Shown in pieces: positions 1 to 6,726 of a stretch of 23,539 nucleotides of DNA. Origin of the DNA: an uncultured Bacillota bacterium. GTDB taxonomy: Bacteria; Bacillota; Clostridia; Lachnospirales; Lachnospiraceae. Within the stretch, counting starts at the first letter, position 1, and each line of letters opens with the position of its first letter. The translations under genes were made by a program, and so were the position numbers. The DNA is taken from assembly GCA_905200905.1 (NCBI GenBank), contig CAJKMA010000040.1, positions 1 to 23,539 on the forward strand. The letters are read 5' to 3'. The notes under the pieces were generated by a model. It was not told the origin of the DNA. It worked only from the letters and a program-made list of their open reading frames with translations, and did not search any database.

Positions 1-2
1 GC

Positions 3-45
3 GCTGCAGTTGTTTTTTGAGAGGGACCCCTTTGGCAGCTGCAGC
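3..45 (+). other. Hairpin just upstream of the transporter RBS
   Basis: Positions 3-9 (GCTGCAG) are the exact reverse complement of 39-45 (CTGCAGC). Pairing can extend inward by about five more pairs, three of them G-U. No T-run follows on the plus strand, so this is not a standard plus-strand terminator. It lies about 10 bases upstream of the ribosome binding site and could be a leader structure or the remnant of an upstream unit cut off by the window edge. I could not match it to a known riboswitch or T-box. Confidence 0.3.
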
Positions 46-70
46 TAACAAAAAAGAGGGAGGTTTATTT

Positions 71-1396
71 ATGGAAAATTTACTTAATCCTGTAATCGTG
101 GCAGTGTTGCTTTTGTGCGTACTCTGCCTGTTAAAAGTAAACGTATTATTGTCCATGTTAGTTTCACTGTTTGTGGCAGGTCTGATTGGTGGACTGCCGC
201 TTGTTGGTGATGATAGTATTATGAGTTCTGTAATTGCCGGATTCAGTGGTAATGCAGAAACAGCACTGGCATACGTACTGCTTGGTACTTTTGCCTCTGC
301 TATGGCTTATACCGGTATCACAGAAATCCTTTCCAAAAAAATTGCGAGAGCAGTAGGCGGAAATAAATGGATTCTGATTGGTATTTTATTGGTAATTGCA
401 TGTGCATCTCAGAATATTATTCCGATTCACATTGCATACATCCCAATTCTGGTTCCACCATTACTGGCTATGATGAACAAGATGAAACTGGATAGACGTG
501 GTGTTGCATGTACTATTGCTTTTGGTCATAAAGCTCCGTACATTGCAGTTCCTATGGGATTTGGTTTGATTTTCATGGGTATTATCAGAGATAACATCAA
601 TGATAATGCAAAAGACTTTGGCTGGAAGGTTAGTGTTGGAGATATTACAGCAGTAAACTGGATTCTTGCAGTAGCTATGTTTATTGGTTTGGCAATTGCT
701 TTGTTTGTTACATACAGAAAACCTCGTGAATACAAAGATGTTCAGCTGGAAGGGGTAACGGAAACAGAAGATTTGACACTGAAATATCAGCATTGGGTAA
801 CATTGGCAGCCATCGTAGTAGTAGTTGCACTTCAGATTAAATTTGGCTCTCTCCCAGTAGCAGCTCTTGGTGGACTTCTGGTTATGTTTATCTTCCAGGC
901 AGTGAAACCAAAAGACATTGATGAGCAGTTCCAGGGCGGTATTAAATTAATGGGATTCATCGCATTTGTTATGTTAGTAGCAGGTGGTTTTGCAACGGTT
1001 CTGAAGAACACAGGTGCAGTAAATGACCTGGTTACAAGTGCAATCTCCTTAATGGGCGGAAATAAATGGATCGCAGCTACCATTATTACCTTAATTGGTC
1101 TGTTAGTAACTATGGGTATTGGTACTTCTTTCGGTACTGTTCCTGTATTGGCAGTATTATATGTTCCTCTGTGCCATCAGATGGGATTCTCACCAGCAGC
1201 TACTATCGTTCTGATGTCAGCAGCAGCAGCTCTTGGTGACGCTGGTTCACCAGCATCTGATACCACACTTGGACCTACATCTGGTCTGAATGCAGATGGA
1301 CAGCACGACCACATCTGGGATACCTGTGTACCTACATTCTTACACTTTAATATCCCATTGATGATTGCAGCCATTGTTGCAGCTCAGTTCTTATAA
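71..1396 (+). CDS. NhaC-superfamily transporter (YuiF-type, Na+/H+ antiporter family)
   Basis: A 441-residue integral membrane protein with roughly ten to twelve hydrophobic segments. It resembles the family annotated 'Na+/H+ antiporter family', which includes Bacillus subtilis YuiF, proposed to carry histidine or another amino acid. The family signature is in the C-terminal part: GDAGSPASDTTLGPTSGLNADG, then the DGQHDHIWDTC stretch and a last hydrophobic helix. The length matches the family (about 440). The upstream in-frame ATG at 17 would add 18 non-conserved residues. The ATG at 71 was chosen because GGGAGG ends seven bases before it and the protein then starts directly with a membrane helix. 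The gene stands alone, followed by two hairpins. The substrate cannot be read from sequence; Na+/H+ exchange and Na+-coupled amino-acid transport are both possible. Confidence 0.85.
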   Translation: MENLLNPVIVAVLLLCVLCLLKVNVLLSMLVSLFVAGLIGGLPLVGDDSIMSSVIAGFSGNAETALAYVLLGTFASAMAYTGITEILSKKIARAVGGNKWILIGILLVIACASQNIIPIHIAYIPILVPPLLAMMNKMKLDRRGVACTIAFGHKAPYIAVPMGFGLIFMGIIRDNINDNAKDFGWKVSVGDITAVNWILAVAMFIGLAIALFVTYRKPREYKDVQLEGVTETEDLTLKYQHWVTLAAIVVVVALQIKFGSLPVAALGGLLVMFIFQAVKPKDIDEQFQGGIKLMGFIAFVMLVAGGFATVLKNTGAVNDLVTSAISLMGGNKWIAATIITLIGLLVTMGIGTSFGTVPVLAVLYVPLCHQMGFSPAATIVLMSAAAALGDAGSPASDTTLGPTSGLNADGQHDHIWDTCVPTFLHFNIPLMIAAIVAAQFL

Positions 1397-1451
1397 GAAC
1401 AGCGTTGGATGTTGGATAAAAGGATTCGGCACCCATAAACTTTATATAGTG

Positions 1452-1475
1452 CAATAGATTCGCAATCGTCTATTG
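1452..1475 (+). other. Small hairpin downstream of the transporter gene
   Basis: CAATAGA (1452-1458) pairs with TCTATTG (1469-1475) around a 10-base loop. It lies 14 bases before the stronger hairpin at 1490-1524. There is no T-tract, so it is not a terminator alone. It may protect the transporter mRNA 3' end or be part of a two-stem RNA element. Confidence 0.35.
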
Positions 1476-1489
1476 TAAAATCATGCTGG

Positions 1490-1526
1490 AAGGATCTGCC
1501 CCGTCGCCTGCGGAGCGGATCCTTTA
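1490..1526 (+). terminator. Strong GC-rich hairpin, probable terminator of the transporter gene
   Basis: AAGGATCTGC at 1490-1499 pairs with GCGGATCCTT at 1515-1524. An inner four-pair stem (CCGT with GCGG) closes a five-base loop, with one C-A mismatch between the stems. That gives about 14 pairs. The downstream T-run is poor (TTT then AAATTT), so termination may be incomplete. Confidence 0.55.
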
Positions 1527-1555
1527 AATTTACTCTGGAATTTCTTTTTTAGATA

Positions 1556-1564
1556 TGCTAAAAT
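1556..1564 (+). promoter_or_regulatory. Extended -10 promoter of the rubredoxin gene
   Basis: TGC at 1556-1558 followed by TAAAAT at 1559-1564 forms an extended -10 element. No good -35 hexamer lies 16-18 bases upstream, which is tolerated in extended -10 promoters. Transcription would start near 1571, leaving a leader of about 45 bases before the ATG. Confidence 0.5.
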
Positions 1565-1615
1565 GTGAATGAATTTAAAAGAAGCAGAAATAATATCCTA
1601 CAGGAGGTATTGAAA

Positions 1616-1777
1616 ATGAAGAAATATGTATGTGAACCATGTGGCTATGTATATGACCCAGAAGTAGGCGATCCGGACAACGGAATCGAACCAGGAACAG
1701 CGTTTGAAGATCTTCCAGAAGATTGGGAATGCCCGATTTGCGGTGTTGGTAAAGATGAATTTGTTGTAGAAGAGTAA
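1616..1777 (+). CDS. Rubredoxin
   Basis: A 53-residue one-electron carrier binding a single Fe(Cys)4 centre. Both knuckles are present: CEPCGY at residues 6-11 and CPICGV near residues 39-44. The family's acidic, aromatic core lies between them (YDPEVGDPDNGIEPGTAF). The length is typical (52-54). An in-frame ATG at 1565 exists, but CAGGAGG lies directly upstream of the ATG at 1616 and the protein begins there as known rubredoxins do. It is a single-gene unit with its own promoter and terminator. In strict anaerobes it usually serves oxygen and peroxide reduction systems; no partner is in this window. Confidence 0.97.
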   Translation: MKKYVCEPCGYVYDPEVGDPDNGIEPGTAFEDLPEDWECPICGVGKDEFVVEE

Positions 1778-1810
1778 AATCGTTATCTATACAGCGAAGT
1801 CACCAATTAT

Positions 1811-1853
1811 GAAGGAGTTGTCGCATTAAGTATTTAGTGCGACAGCTTCTTTT
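1811..1853 (+). terminator. Rubredoxin terminator
   Basis: An 18-pair stem: 1811-1828 pairs with 1835-1852 around a six-base loop. The core GTTGTCGCA pairs with TGCGACAGC. The stem runs into CTTCTTTTG. It sits 33 bases after the rubredoxin stop codon. The dapF promoter begins inside its 3' arm. Confidence 0.85.
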
Positions 1854-1869
1854 GCTATAATATTATAAT
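1833..1869 (+). promoter_or_regulatory. dapF promoter
   Basis: TGC plus TATAAT at 1853-1861 is a perfect extended -10. It is preceded at 17 bases by a weak -35, TTTAGT at 1833-1838. A second TATAAT lies at 1864-1869. The -35 lies within the rubredoxin terminator. The predicted start is 15 to 25 bases before the dapF ATG, leaving just enough leader for AGGAGG. Confidence 0.55.
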
Positions 1870-1891
1870 CATTCATACAGGAGGCAGAAAA

Positions 1892-2725
1892 ATGAAATTT
1901 ACCAAGATGCAGGGAATCGGAAATGATTATGTATATGTAAACTGTTTTACAGAGAAAGTGGAAAATCCATCTCAGGTAGCAGTTCGGGTCAGTGACCGTC
2001 ATTTTGGCATTGGCTCAGACGGATTGATTTTAATCAAACCTTCAGATGTGGCAGATTTTGAAATGGAAATGTATAATGCAGATGGAAGCCAGGGGGCTAT
2101 GTGTGGAAATGGAATCCGATGTGTGGCTAAATATGTGTATGATTACCACCTCACAGATAAAACCAGTATTAGCGTTAATACAAAAAGTGGCATAAAATAT
2201 CTGGATTTAACAGTAGAAAATGGAAAAGTAAAAGAAGTGAAAGTAAACATGGGTGCGCCTGTTTTAAAGACAGCAGAAATTCCCATGATTTACAGTAAAG
2301 AACAGGTAATTGCACAGCCTTTGAATATAAATCAGAATCTCTATGAGGTAACAGCGGTGTCTATGGGAAATCCTCATGTCATTGTGTATATGAATGACGT
2401 AAAAAATCTTAAAATAGAAGAAGTTGGTCCATACTTTGAAAAAAGTAGTGTATTTCCAGAGAGTGTGAATACAGAGTTCGTCAGAGTCATTGATAGGAAT
2501 ACCGTAGAAATGCGGGTGTGGGAGAGGGGAAGTGGTGAAACCCTCGCTTGTGGAACAGGAGCCTGTGCGGTGGCAGTGGCCTGTGTTTTAAATGGTTATA
2601 CAGAAGAGCAAGTAACTGTGAAGCTTCTAGGAGGAGATTTAAAGATTTTCTGGGATAGAGAGGCAAATTTGGTGTACATGACTGGTCCGGCAGAAGTTGT
2701 TTTTGATGGAGAAATTCAGATTTAG
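1892..2725 (+). CDS. dapF: Diaminopimelate epimerase
   Basis: A cytoplasmic, cofactor-independent racemase that converts LL- to meso-diaminopimelate for lysine and peptidoglycan synthesis. It has 277 residues, the family norm, in two similar halves. Catalytic Cys71 is in MCGNGIRC and Cys220 in ACGTGACA. Substrate-binding motifs are visible: GNDY near residue 10, GSDGL near 41, MGNPH near 158 and ERGSGET at 211-217. AGGAGG precedes the ATG by six bases. It has its own promoter, and no other lysine-pathway gene is adjacent. Confidence 0.97.
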   Translation: MKFTKMQGIGNDYVYVNCFTEKVENPSQVAVRVSDRHFGIGSDGLILIKPSDVADFEMEMYNADGSQGAMCGNGIRCVAKYVYDYHLTDKTSISVNTKSGIKYLDLTVENGKVKEVKVNMGAPVLKTAEIPMIYSKEQVIAQPLNINQNLYEVTAVSMGNPHVIVYMNDVKNLKIEEVGPYFEKSSVFPESVNTEFVRVIDRNTVEMRVWERGSGETLACGTGACAVAVACVLNGYTEEQVTVKLLGGDLKIFWDREANLVYMTGPAEVVFDGEIQI

Positions 2726-2950
2726 ACTTGACAAATAGAAAATTGTGCAGTTTCAATAACATAAAATTAGAAACTGGTTACCATAAATCAAAAAATAGGA
2801 AATCTGACAAGAAAAAACAAAAATTTTAGAGAAGTGAAAATCTCTCAAATGTGACGGTTACAATGAATAAGAGAGAAAATGGATAAATATAGTACAGATT
2901 TGTGCAACATTCCAACTTCCTTTCCTGATTAGAAAGTGTTATACTGTGGA
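2726..2950. other. A+T-rich intergenic region upstream of nrdD
   Basis: No credible gene lies here. A dyad CAGTTTC (2748-2754) / GAAACTG (2770-2776) with a 15-base loop follows dapF but has no T-run, so it is at best a weak terminator. An extended -10-like TGTTATACT at 2937-2945 could be a second, upstream nrdD promoter. The NrdR sites are listed separately. Confidence 0.4.
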
Positions 2951-2966
2951 ATACAAAATATTGTGA
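2951..2966 (+). promoter_or_regulatory. NrdR box 1
   Basis: ATACAAAATATTGTGA closely matches the known NrdR operator pattern (ACACAATATATTGTGT-like, 16 bases, imperfect palindrome). It overlaps the proposed -35 hexamer TTGTGA at 2961-2966. Its start is 41 bases upstream of the start of box 2, about four helical turns, as expected for cooperative binding of NrdR oligomers. Confidence 0.8.
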
Positions 2967-2988
2967 GCAGTACAAAGAAAAATATAAT
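2961..2988 (+). promoter_or_regulatory. nrdD promoter between two NrdR boxes
   Basis: TTGTGA (2961-2966), a 16-base spacer and TATAAT (2983-2988) form a good housekeeping promoter starting near 2995. The -35 lies within NrdR box 1 and the start point within box 2, so NrdR binding should block RNA polymerase directly. Confidence 0.7.
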
Positions 2989-2991
2989 GTG

Positions 2992-3007
2992 ATACTATAT
3001 ATAGTGT
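2992..3007 (+). promoter_or_regulatory. NrdR box 2
   Basis: ATACTATATATAGTGT matches the NrdR palindrome (ACACTATATATAGTGT) at all but one position. It covers the predicted transcription start of nrdD and lies about 25 bases before the start codon. Confidence 0.85.
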
Positions 3008-3032
3008 TGTAAAACTTTATGAGGTGAAAGTG

Positions 3033-5168
3033 ATGATGTATGTTGTAAAAAAGGATGGGACCAAGGAAATCTTTGACGTCCAGAAAATTGTAAAGGCAGT
3101 GAATAAATCAGCAGCTAGAATTCTGTACAAATTTCAGGATCAGGAGGTAGAATTTATCTGTGGCTATGCAAAGGAAAAAGCCCAGTCTCTGGATAAAAAT
3201 GAGATTTCCATACAGGAGATGCATAACATTGTGGAAGGCGCTCTGGAAGAGGTAAATCCTTCTGTGGCCAAAAGCTATCGGGACTATCGGAATTATAAAC
3301 ATGACTTTATTCATATGATGGATGAGGTGTATACAAAGAGCCAGTCCATCCGCTACATAGGGGATAAGAGTAACGCAAATACAGATAGTGCTCTGGTTGC
3401 AACCAAACGGAGCCTGATTTTTAATGAATTGAATAAAGAGCTTTACCGGAAATTTTTTATGAACCGGAATGAACTGCAGGCTTGTAAAGATGGTTATATT
3501 TATATTCACGACCAGTCTGCAAGGCTGGATACCATGAATTGTTGCCTTTTTGATGTGGCAAATGTTCTTCGCGGCGGTTTTGAAATGGGGAATGTGTGGT
3601 ATAATGAACCAAAGACCCTGGATACAGCTTTTGACGTTATGGGAGATATTATTCTAAGTACAGCGGCACAGCAGTATGGTGGTTTTACAGTACCAGAAGT
3701 GGACAAGATTCTGGCACCTTATGCGGAAAAGAGCTATGCAAAGTATCAGGAGGAATTTTTGAAATATGTGGATCCCAAGTGGGAGCAGGCAGAGGAAAAA
3801 TCCAGAGAATATGCAACAGATAAAGTACGCAGGGATTTTGATCAGGGATGGCAGGGCATTGAGTATAAACTAAATACCGTAGGCTCCTCCAGAGGGGATT
3901 ATCCTTTTGTCACTGTGACTCTAGGACTTGGAATGGAACGTTTTGAAAAGATGTGTAGTATTTCCCTTTTGGAAGTACATAAAGAAGGACAGGGAAAGAC
4001 AGGCCATAAAAAACCAGTGCTGTTCCCCAAAATTGTCTTTTTATATGATGAGAATATTCATGGTGAGGGAAAAGAAGGAGAAGATGTATTTGAAGCAGGA
4101 ATCGCCTGTTCTGCAAAAACCATGTATCCGGACTGGCTGTCCATGAGTGGAGAAGGTTATATTTCCAGCATGTATAAGAAGTATAAAAAGGTGATTAGTC
4201 CTATGGGATGCAGGGCATTTTTAAGTCCCTGGTATGAGCGTGGTGGGATGAAGCCTGCAGATGACCAGGACGTTCCTGTGTTTGTGGGAAGATTTAATGT
4301 TGGAGCAGTAAGCCTTCATCTGCCTATGATTTTGGCAAAATCCAGAGCAGAGAACCGAGATTTTTACGAGGTCCTGGATTTTTATCTGGAGATGATTCGT
4401 CACCTGCACATCAGAACTTATGATTACCTTGGAGAAATGCGTGCCTCAACAAATCCGTTGGCTTATTGCGAAGGTGGATTCTACGGGGGAAATTTAAAGC
4501 CTTCTGACAAGATTAAACCTCTTTTAAAGTCAATGACCGCCTCCTTTGGAATTACAGCTTTAAATGAGCTTCAGGAGCTTTACAATGGCAAATCAATCCG
4601 AGAGGACGGAGAGTTTGCCCTGGAGGTTTTACGTTATATTAATGATAAGATTAATCAGTACAAGGAAGAAGATGGGAATCTGTATGCAATTTACGGAACG
4701 CCGGCAGAGAGCCTGTGCGGTCTTCAGGTAGAACAGTTCCGTAAAATGTATGGCATTGTAGAAGGGGTTTCAGACAGACCTTATGTAAGCAATAGTTTCC
4801 ACTGCCATGTGACAGAAGATATGAGTCCCATTGAGAAACAGGATTGTGAAGGCCGTTTCTGGGAATTATGCAATGGAGGAAAGATACAATATGTCCGTTA
4901 TCCAGTGGGCTATAATGTAGAAGCAATTCGCTCTCTTGTAAGAAGAGCTATGGCCCTTGGCTATTATGAAGGTGTGAACCTTTCCTTAGCTTATTGTGAT
5001 GATTGTGGGCATGAAGAGTTGGAGATGGATGTGTGTCCAGTGTGCGGTTCCAGAAACCTTACGAAGATTGATCGTATGAATGGATATCTTTCTTACAGTC
5101 GGGTACATGGGGATACTCGACTGAATACAGCAAAAATGGCTGAGATTGCAGAACGTAAATCCATGTGA
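3033..5168 (+). CDS. nrdD: Anaerobic ribonucleoside-triphosphate reductase (class III)
   Basis: A glycyl-radical enzyme that reduces NTPs to dNTPs without oxygen. It has about 711 residues. An N-terminal ATP-cone regulatory domain (about residues 3-95, starting VVKKDGTKEIFD) senses dATP/ATP. The active-site cysteine is probably in SPMGCRAFLSPW, near residue 393. A C-terminal Cys4 zinc site (CDDCGH and CPVCGS) precedes the radical loop RMNGYLSY, with the radical glycine 27 residues from the end. The reading frame opens at a GTG at 3024, inside the GAGGTG ribosome binding site. ATG 3033 or 3036 is therefore a better start: the spacing is six or nine bases. The activase gene nrdG is not next to it. 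Regulation by NrdR is strongly suggested by the two upstream boxes. Confidence 0.96.
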   Translation: MMYVVKKDGTKEIFDVQKIVKAVNKSAARILYKFQDQEVEFICGYAKEKAQSLDKNEISIQEMHNIVEGALEEVNPSVAKSYRDYRNYKHDFIHMMDEVYTKSQSIRYIGDKSNANTDSALVATKRSLIFNELNKELYRKFFMNRNELQACKDGYIYIHDQSARLDTMNCCLFDVANVLRGGFEMGNVWYNEPKTLDTAFDVMGDIILSTAAQQYGGFTVPEVDKILAPYAEKSYAKYQEEFLKYVDPKWEQAEEKSREYATDKVRRDFDQGWQGIEYKLNTVGSSRGDYPFVTVTLGLGMERFEKMCSISLLEVHKEGQGKTGHKKPVLFPKIVFLYDENIHGEGKEGEDVFEAGIACSAKTMYPDWLSMSGEGYISSMYKKYKKVISPMGCRAFLSPWYERGGMKPADDQDVPVFVGRFNVGAVSLHLPMILAKSRAENRDFYEVLDFYLEMIRHLHIRTYDYLGEMRASTNPLAYCEGGFYGGNLKPSDKIKPLLKSMTASFGITALNELQELYNGKSIREDGEFALEVLRYINDKINQYKEEDGNLYAIYGTPAESLCGLQVEQFRKMYGIVEGVSDRPYVSNSFHCHVTEDMSPIEKQDCEGRFWELCNGGKIQYVRYPVGYNVEAIRSLVRRAMALGYYEGVNLSLAYCDDCGHEELEMDVCPVCGSRNLTKIDRMNGYLSYSRVHGDTRLNTAKMAEIAERKSM

Positions 5169-5180
5169 TAAAAAATTACC

Positions 5181-5223
5181 ATAACTGCCGGAGCAATTAG
5201 ACTTCGGCAGCTGTTATTTTTTG
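5181..5223 (+). terminator. nrdD terminator
   Basis: ATAACTGCCG at 5181-5190 pairs with CGGCA and GTTAT in 5205-5217, with a short bulge. A run of seven or more T follows (TTATTTTTTG). It lies 13 bases after the nrdD stop codon. Confidence 0.75.
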
Positions 5224-5287
5224 ACAAAAAAATTTAGATTTAGAAAGAGAATATTGATAGAGTTTTACATTTCCATTTTTCATGATT

Positions 5288-5296
5288 TGTGATAAT
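5288..5296 (+). promoter_or_regulatory. Possible extended -10 promoter of the antiporter gene
   Basis: TGT plus GATAAT (5288-5296) resembles an extended -10. TTTACA at 5264-5269 is the nearest -35-like hexamer, but at 21 bases it is too far. Transcription would start near 5303, upstream of the chosen start at 5352. Confidence 0.35.
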
Positions 5297-5351
5297 ATTA
5301 GTTGGGTTTTCTAAAAGGAAACTATGGAAAAGAAATATGGAGGATTGGAAG

Positions 5352-6644
5352 ATGGAATCTTATAGCTACTTATTGGACCTTGCATTGATTTTACTCAGCA
5401 CAAAGGTTTTCGGTCTTTTGACGAGGAAAGTGAGACTGCCCCAGGTGGTGGGAGCGCTTTTGGCGGGATTGATTTTGGGACCGGCCTGTCTGGGGATTCT
5501 TCACCAAACCGACTTTATTTATCAGGTATCTGAAATCGGCGTGATTGTGTTAATGTTCTGTGCAGGTCTTGAAACAGATGTAGATGAGCTGAAGCGTACA
5601 GGAAAAGCGTCTTTTGTGATTGCGCTTTTTGGGGTGTTGATACCCTTGGCAGGTGGGTTTGCAGCTGCAGCTTATTTTAACCGTCCAGGTATGTTAGAAT
5701 CTACAGCAAGTACTAGCCTGGTGCTTCAGAATATTTTTATTGGTGTTATTTTAACAGCGACTTCAGTAAGTATTTCAGTAGAAACGCTGAAGGAAATGGG
5801 GAAATTAAATACCAAGGCAGGAAATGCTATTTTGGGTGCTGCTATTATTGATGATATTTTAGGTATTATTGCTTTGACTATTATTACAAGTCTGGCAGAT
5901 TCTTCTGTAAATGTATTTCTGGTACTTGGAAAAATCCTGGCGTTCTTTGTGTTTGTAGGAGTAGGCGGCTATGTTTTACATATTCTGTTCCAGAAATGGG
6001 TAAAGGGCTATGAAAGAGATTTGCGCCGGTTTGTAATTCTGGCTTTTGTTATCTGCCTGGTATTTTCTTACTGTGCAGAGGAGTTTTTTGGAGTGGCGGA
6101 TATTACAGGAGCATTTTTTGCTGGCCTGATTATTACCAAAACCACTCATACAGACTATATTGAGAGACGGTTTAGTACTCTGTCCTATTTGCTGTTATCA
6201 CCAGTATTTTTTGCTAATATTGGTTTGCAGGTAGTTCTTCCGAAGATGAGTACCATGATTATTGTATTTGCAGTGGTCTTGGTGCTTGTAGCTGTTCTCA
6301 CAAAAGTTGTGGGATGTGGAATTGGAGCAAAATTATGTAAATACTCCAATCAAGACTGTATGCGGATTGGTACGGGTATGATTTCCAGAGGTGAGGTTGC
6401 TCTGATTGTGGCATCTAAGGGAAATGCAGTAGGATTGATGTCTGCCAATCTTTTAGGACCCGTGGTAATTGTGGTTGTAATTACTACAATTATTGCACCT
6501 ATTTTTCTGAAAATGACCTTTAGTGATAAGAAAAAAGACAGTGCATACGAGGAAAATAGCCTGGTGAAAAAGGTAAATGAGAGAGAAGCGGTGGATAAGC
6601 AGGATAAGAGCCGTTTTATTACAGAAGAGGAAATAGAAAAATAA
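5352..6644 (+). CDS. Na+/H+ antiporter, CPA2 (NapA/KefB-like) family
   Basis: A 430-residue inner-membrane protein with about 12-13 helices of the Na_H_Exchanger fold. The ion-binding Asp-Asp pair of electrogenic NapA/NhaA-type antiporters is present at residues 167-168 (AAIIDDILG). A conserved basic segment, MISRGEV, is at about 343-349. Helix 1 is followed by RLPQVVGALLAGLILGP, typical of the family. After residue 390 there is a short hydrophilic, strongly charged tail (about 40 residues). No TrkA-N/KTN or TrkA-C domain is present, so it is unlike full Kef channels. The frame opens at 5289, but GGAGG at 5339-5343 lies eight bases before ATG 5352, and the protein then starts at the first helix. 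Na+ versus K+ specificity cannot be decided. Confidence 0.9.
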   Translation: MESYSYLLDLALILLSTKVFGLLTRKVRLPQVVGALLAGLILGPACLGILHQTDFIYQVSEIGVIVLMFCAGLETDVDELKRTGKASFVIALFGVLIPLAGGFAAAAYFNRPGMLESTASTSLVLQNIFIGVILTATSVSISVETLKEMGKLNTKAGNAILGAAIIDDILGIIALTIITSLADSSVNVFLVLGKILAFFVFVGVGGYVLHILFQKWVKGYERDLRRFVILAFVICLVFSYCAEEFFGVADITGAFFAGLIITKTTHTDYIERRFSTLSYLLLSPVFFANIGLQVVLPKMSTMIIVFAVVLVLVAVLTKVVGCGIGAKLCKYSNQDCMRIGTGMISRGEVALIVASKGNAVGLMSANLLGPVVIVVVITTIIAPIFLKMTFSDKKKDSAYEENSLVKKVNEREAVDKQDKSRFITEEEIEK

Positions 6645-6653
6645 ATAAATTAG

Positions 6654-6704
6654 AACCGGCACTTTGCATGAACAACAGAAAATGGAAAGAGCCGGTTTTC
6701 TTTG
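6654..6704 (+). terminator. Terminator after the antiporter gene
   Basis: AACCGGC (6654-6660) pairs with GCCGGTT (6691-6697). The stem continues inward as CTTTGCAT with ATGGAAAG, with single A-A and G-G mismatches, leaving a loop of about 12 bases. The run TTTTCTTTG follows. It lies immediately upstream of the next gene's ribosome binding site, so some read-through into the operon is possible. Confidence 0.7.
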
Positions 6705-6726
6705 AATGAACAAGGAGGAGTGGAAT

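Noticed and set aside
20..45. T-box element in the first 70 bases
   Set aside because: GAGAGGGACCCC vaguely resembles the T-box core, but the AGGGTGGNACCGCG consensus is not met and the rest of a leader is outside the window.
5337..5351. Antiporter start at ATG 5337
   Set aside because: That ATG lies at the GGAGG used by ATG 5352 and has no ribosome binding site of its own.
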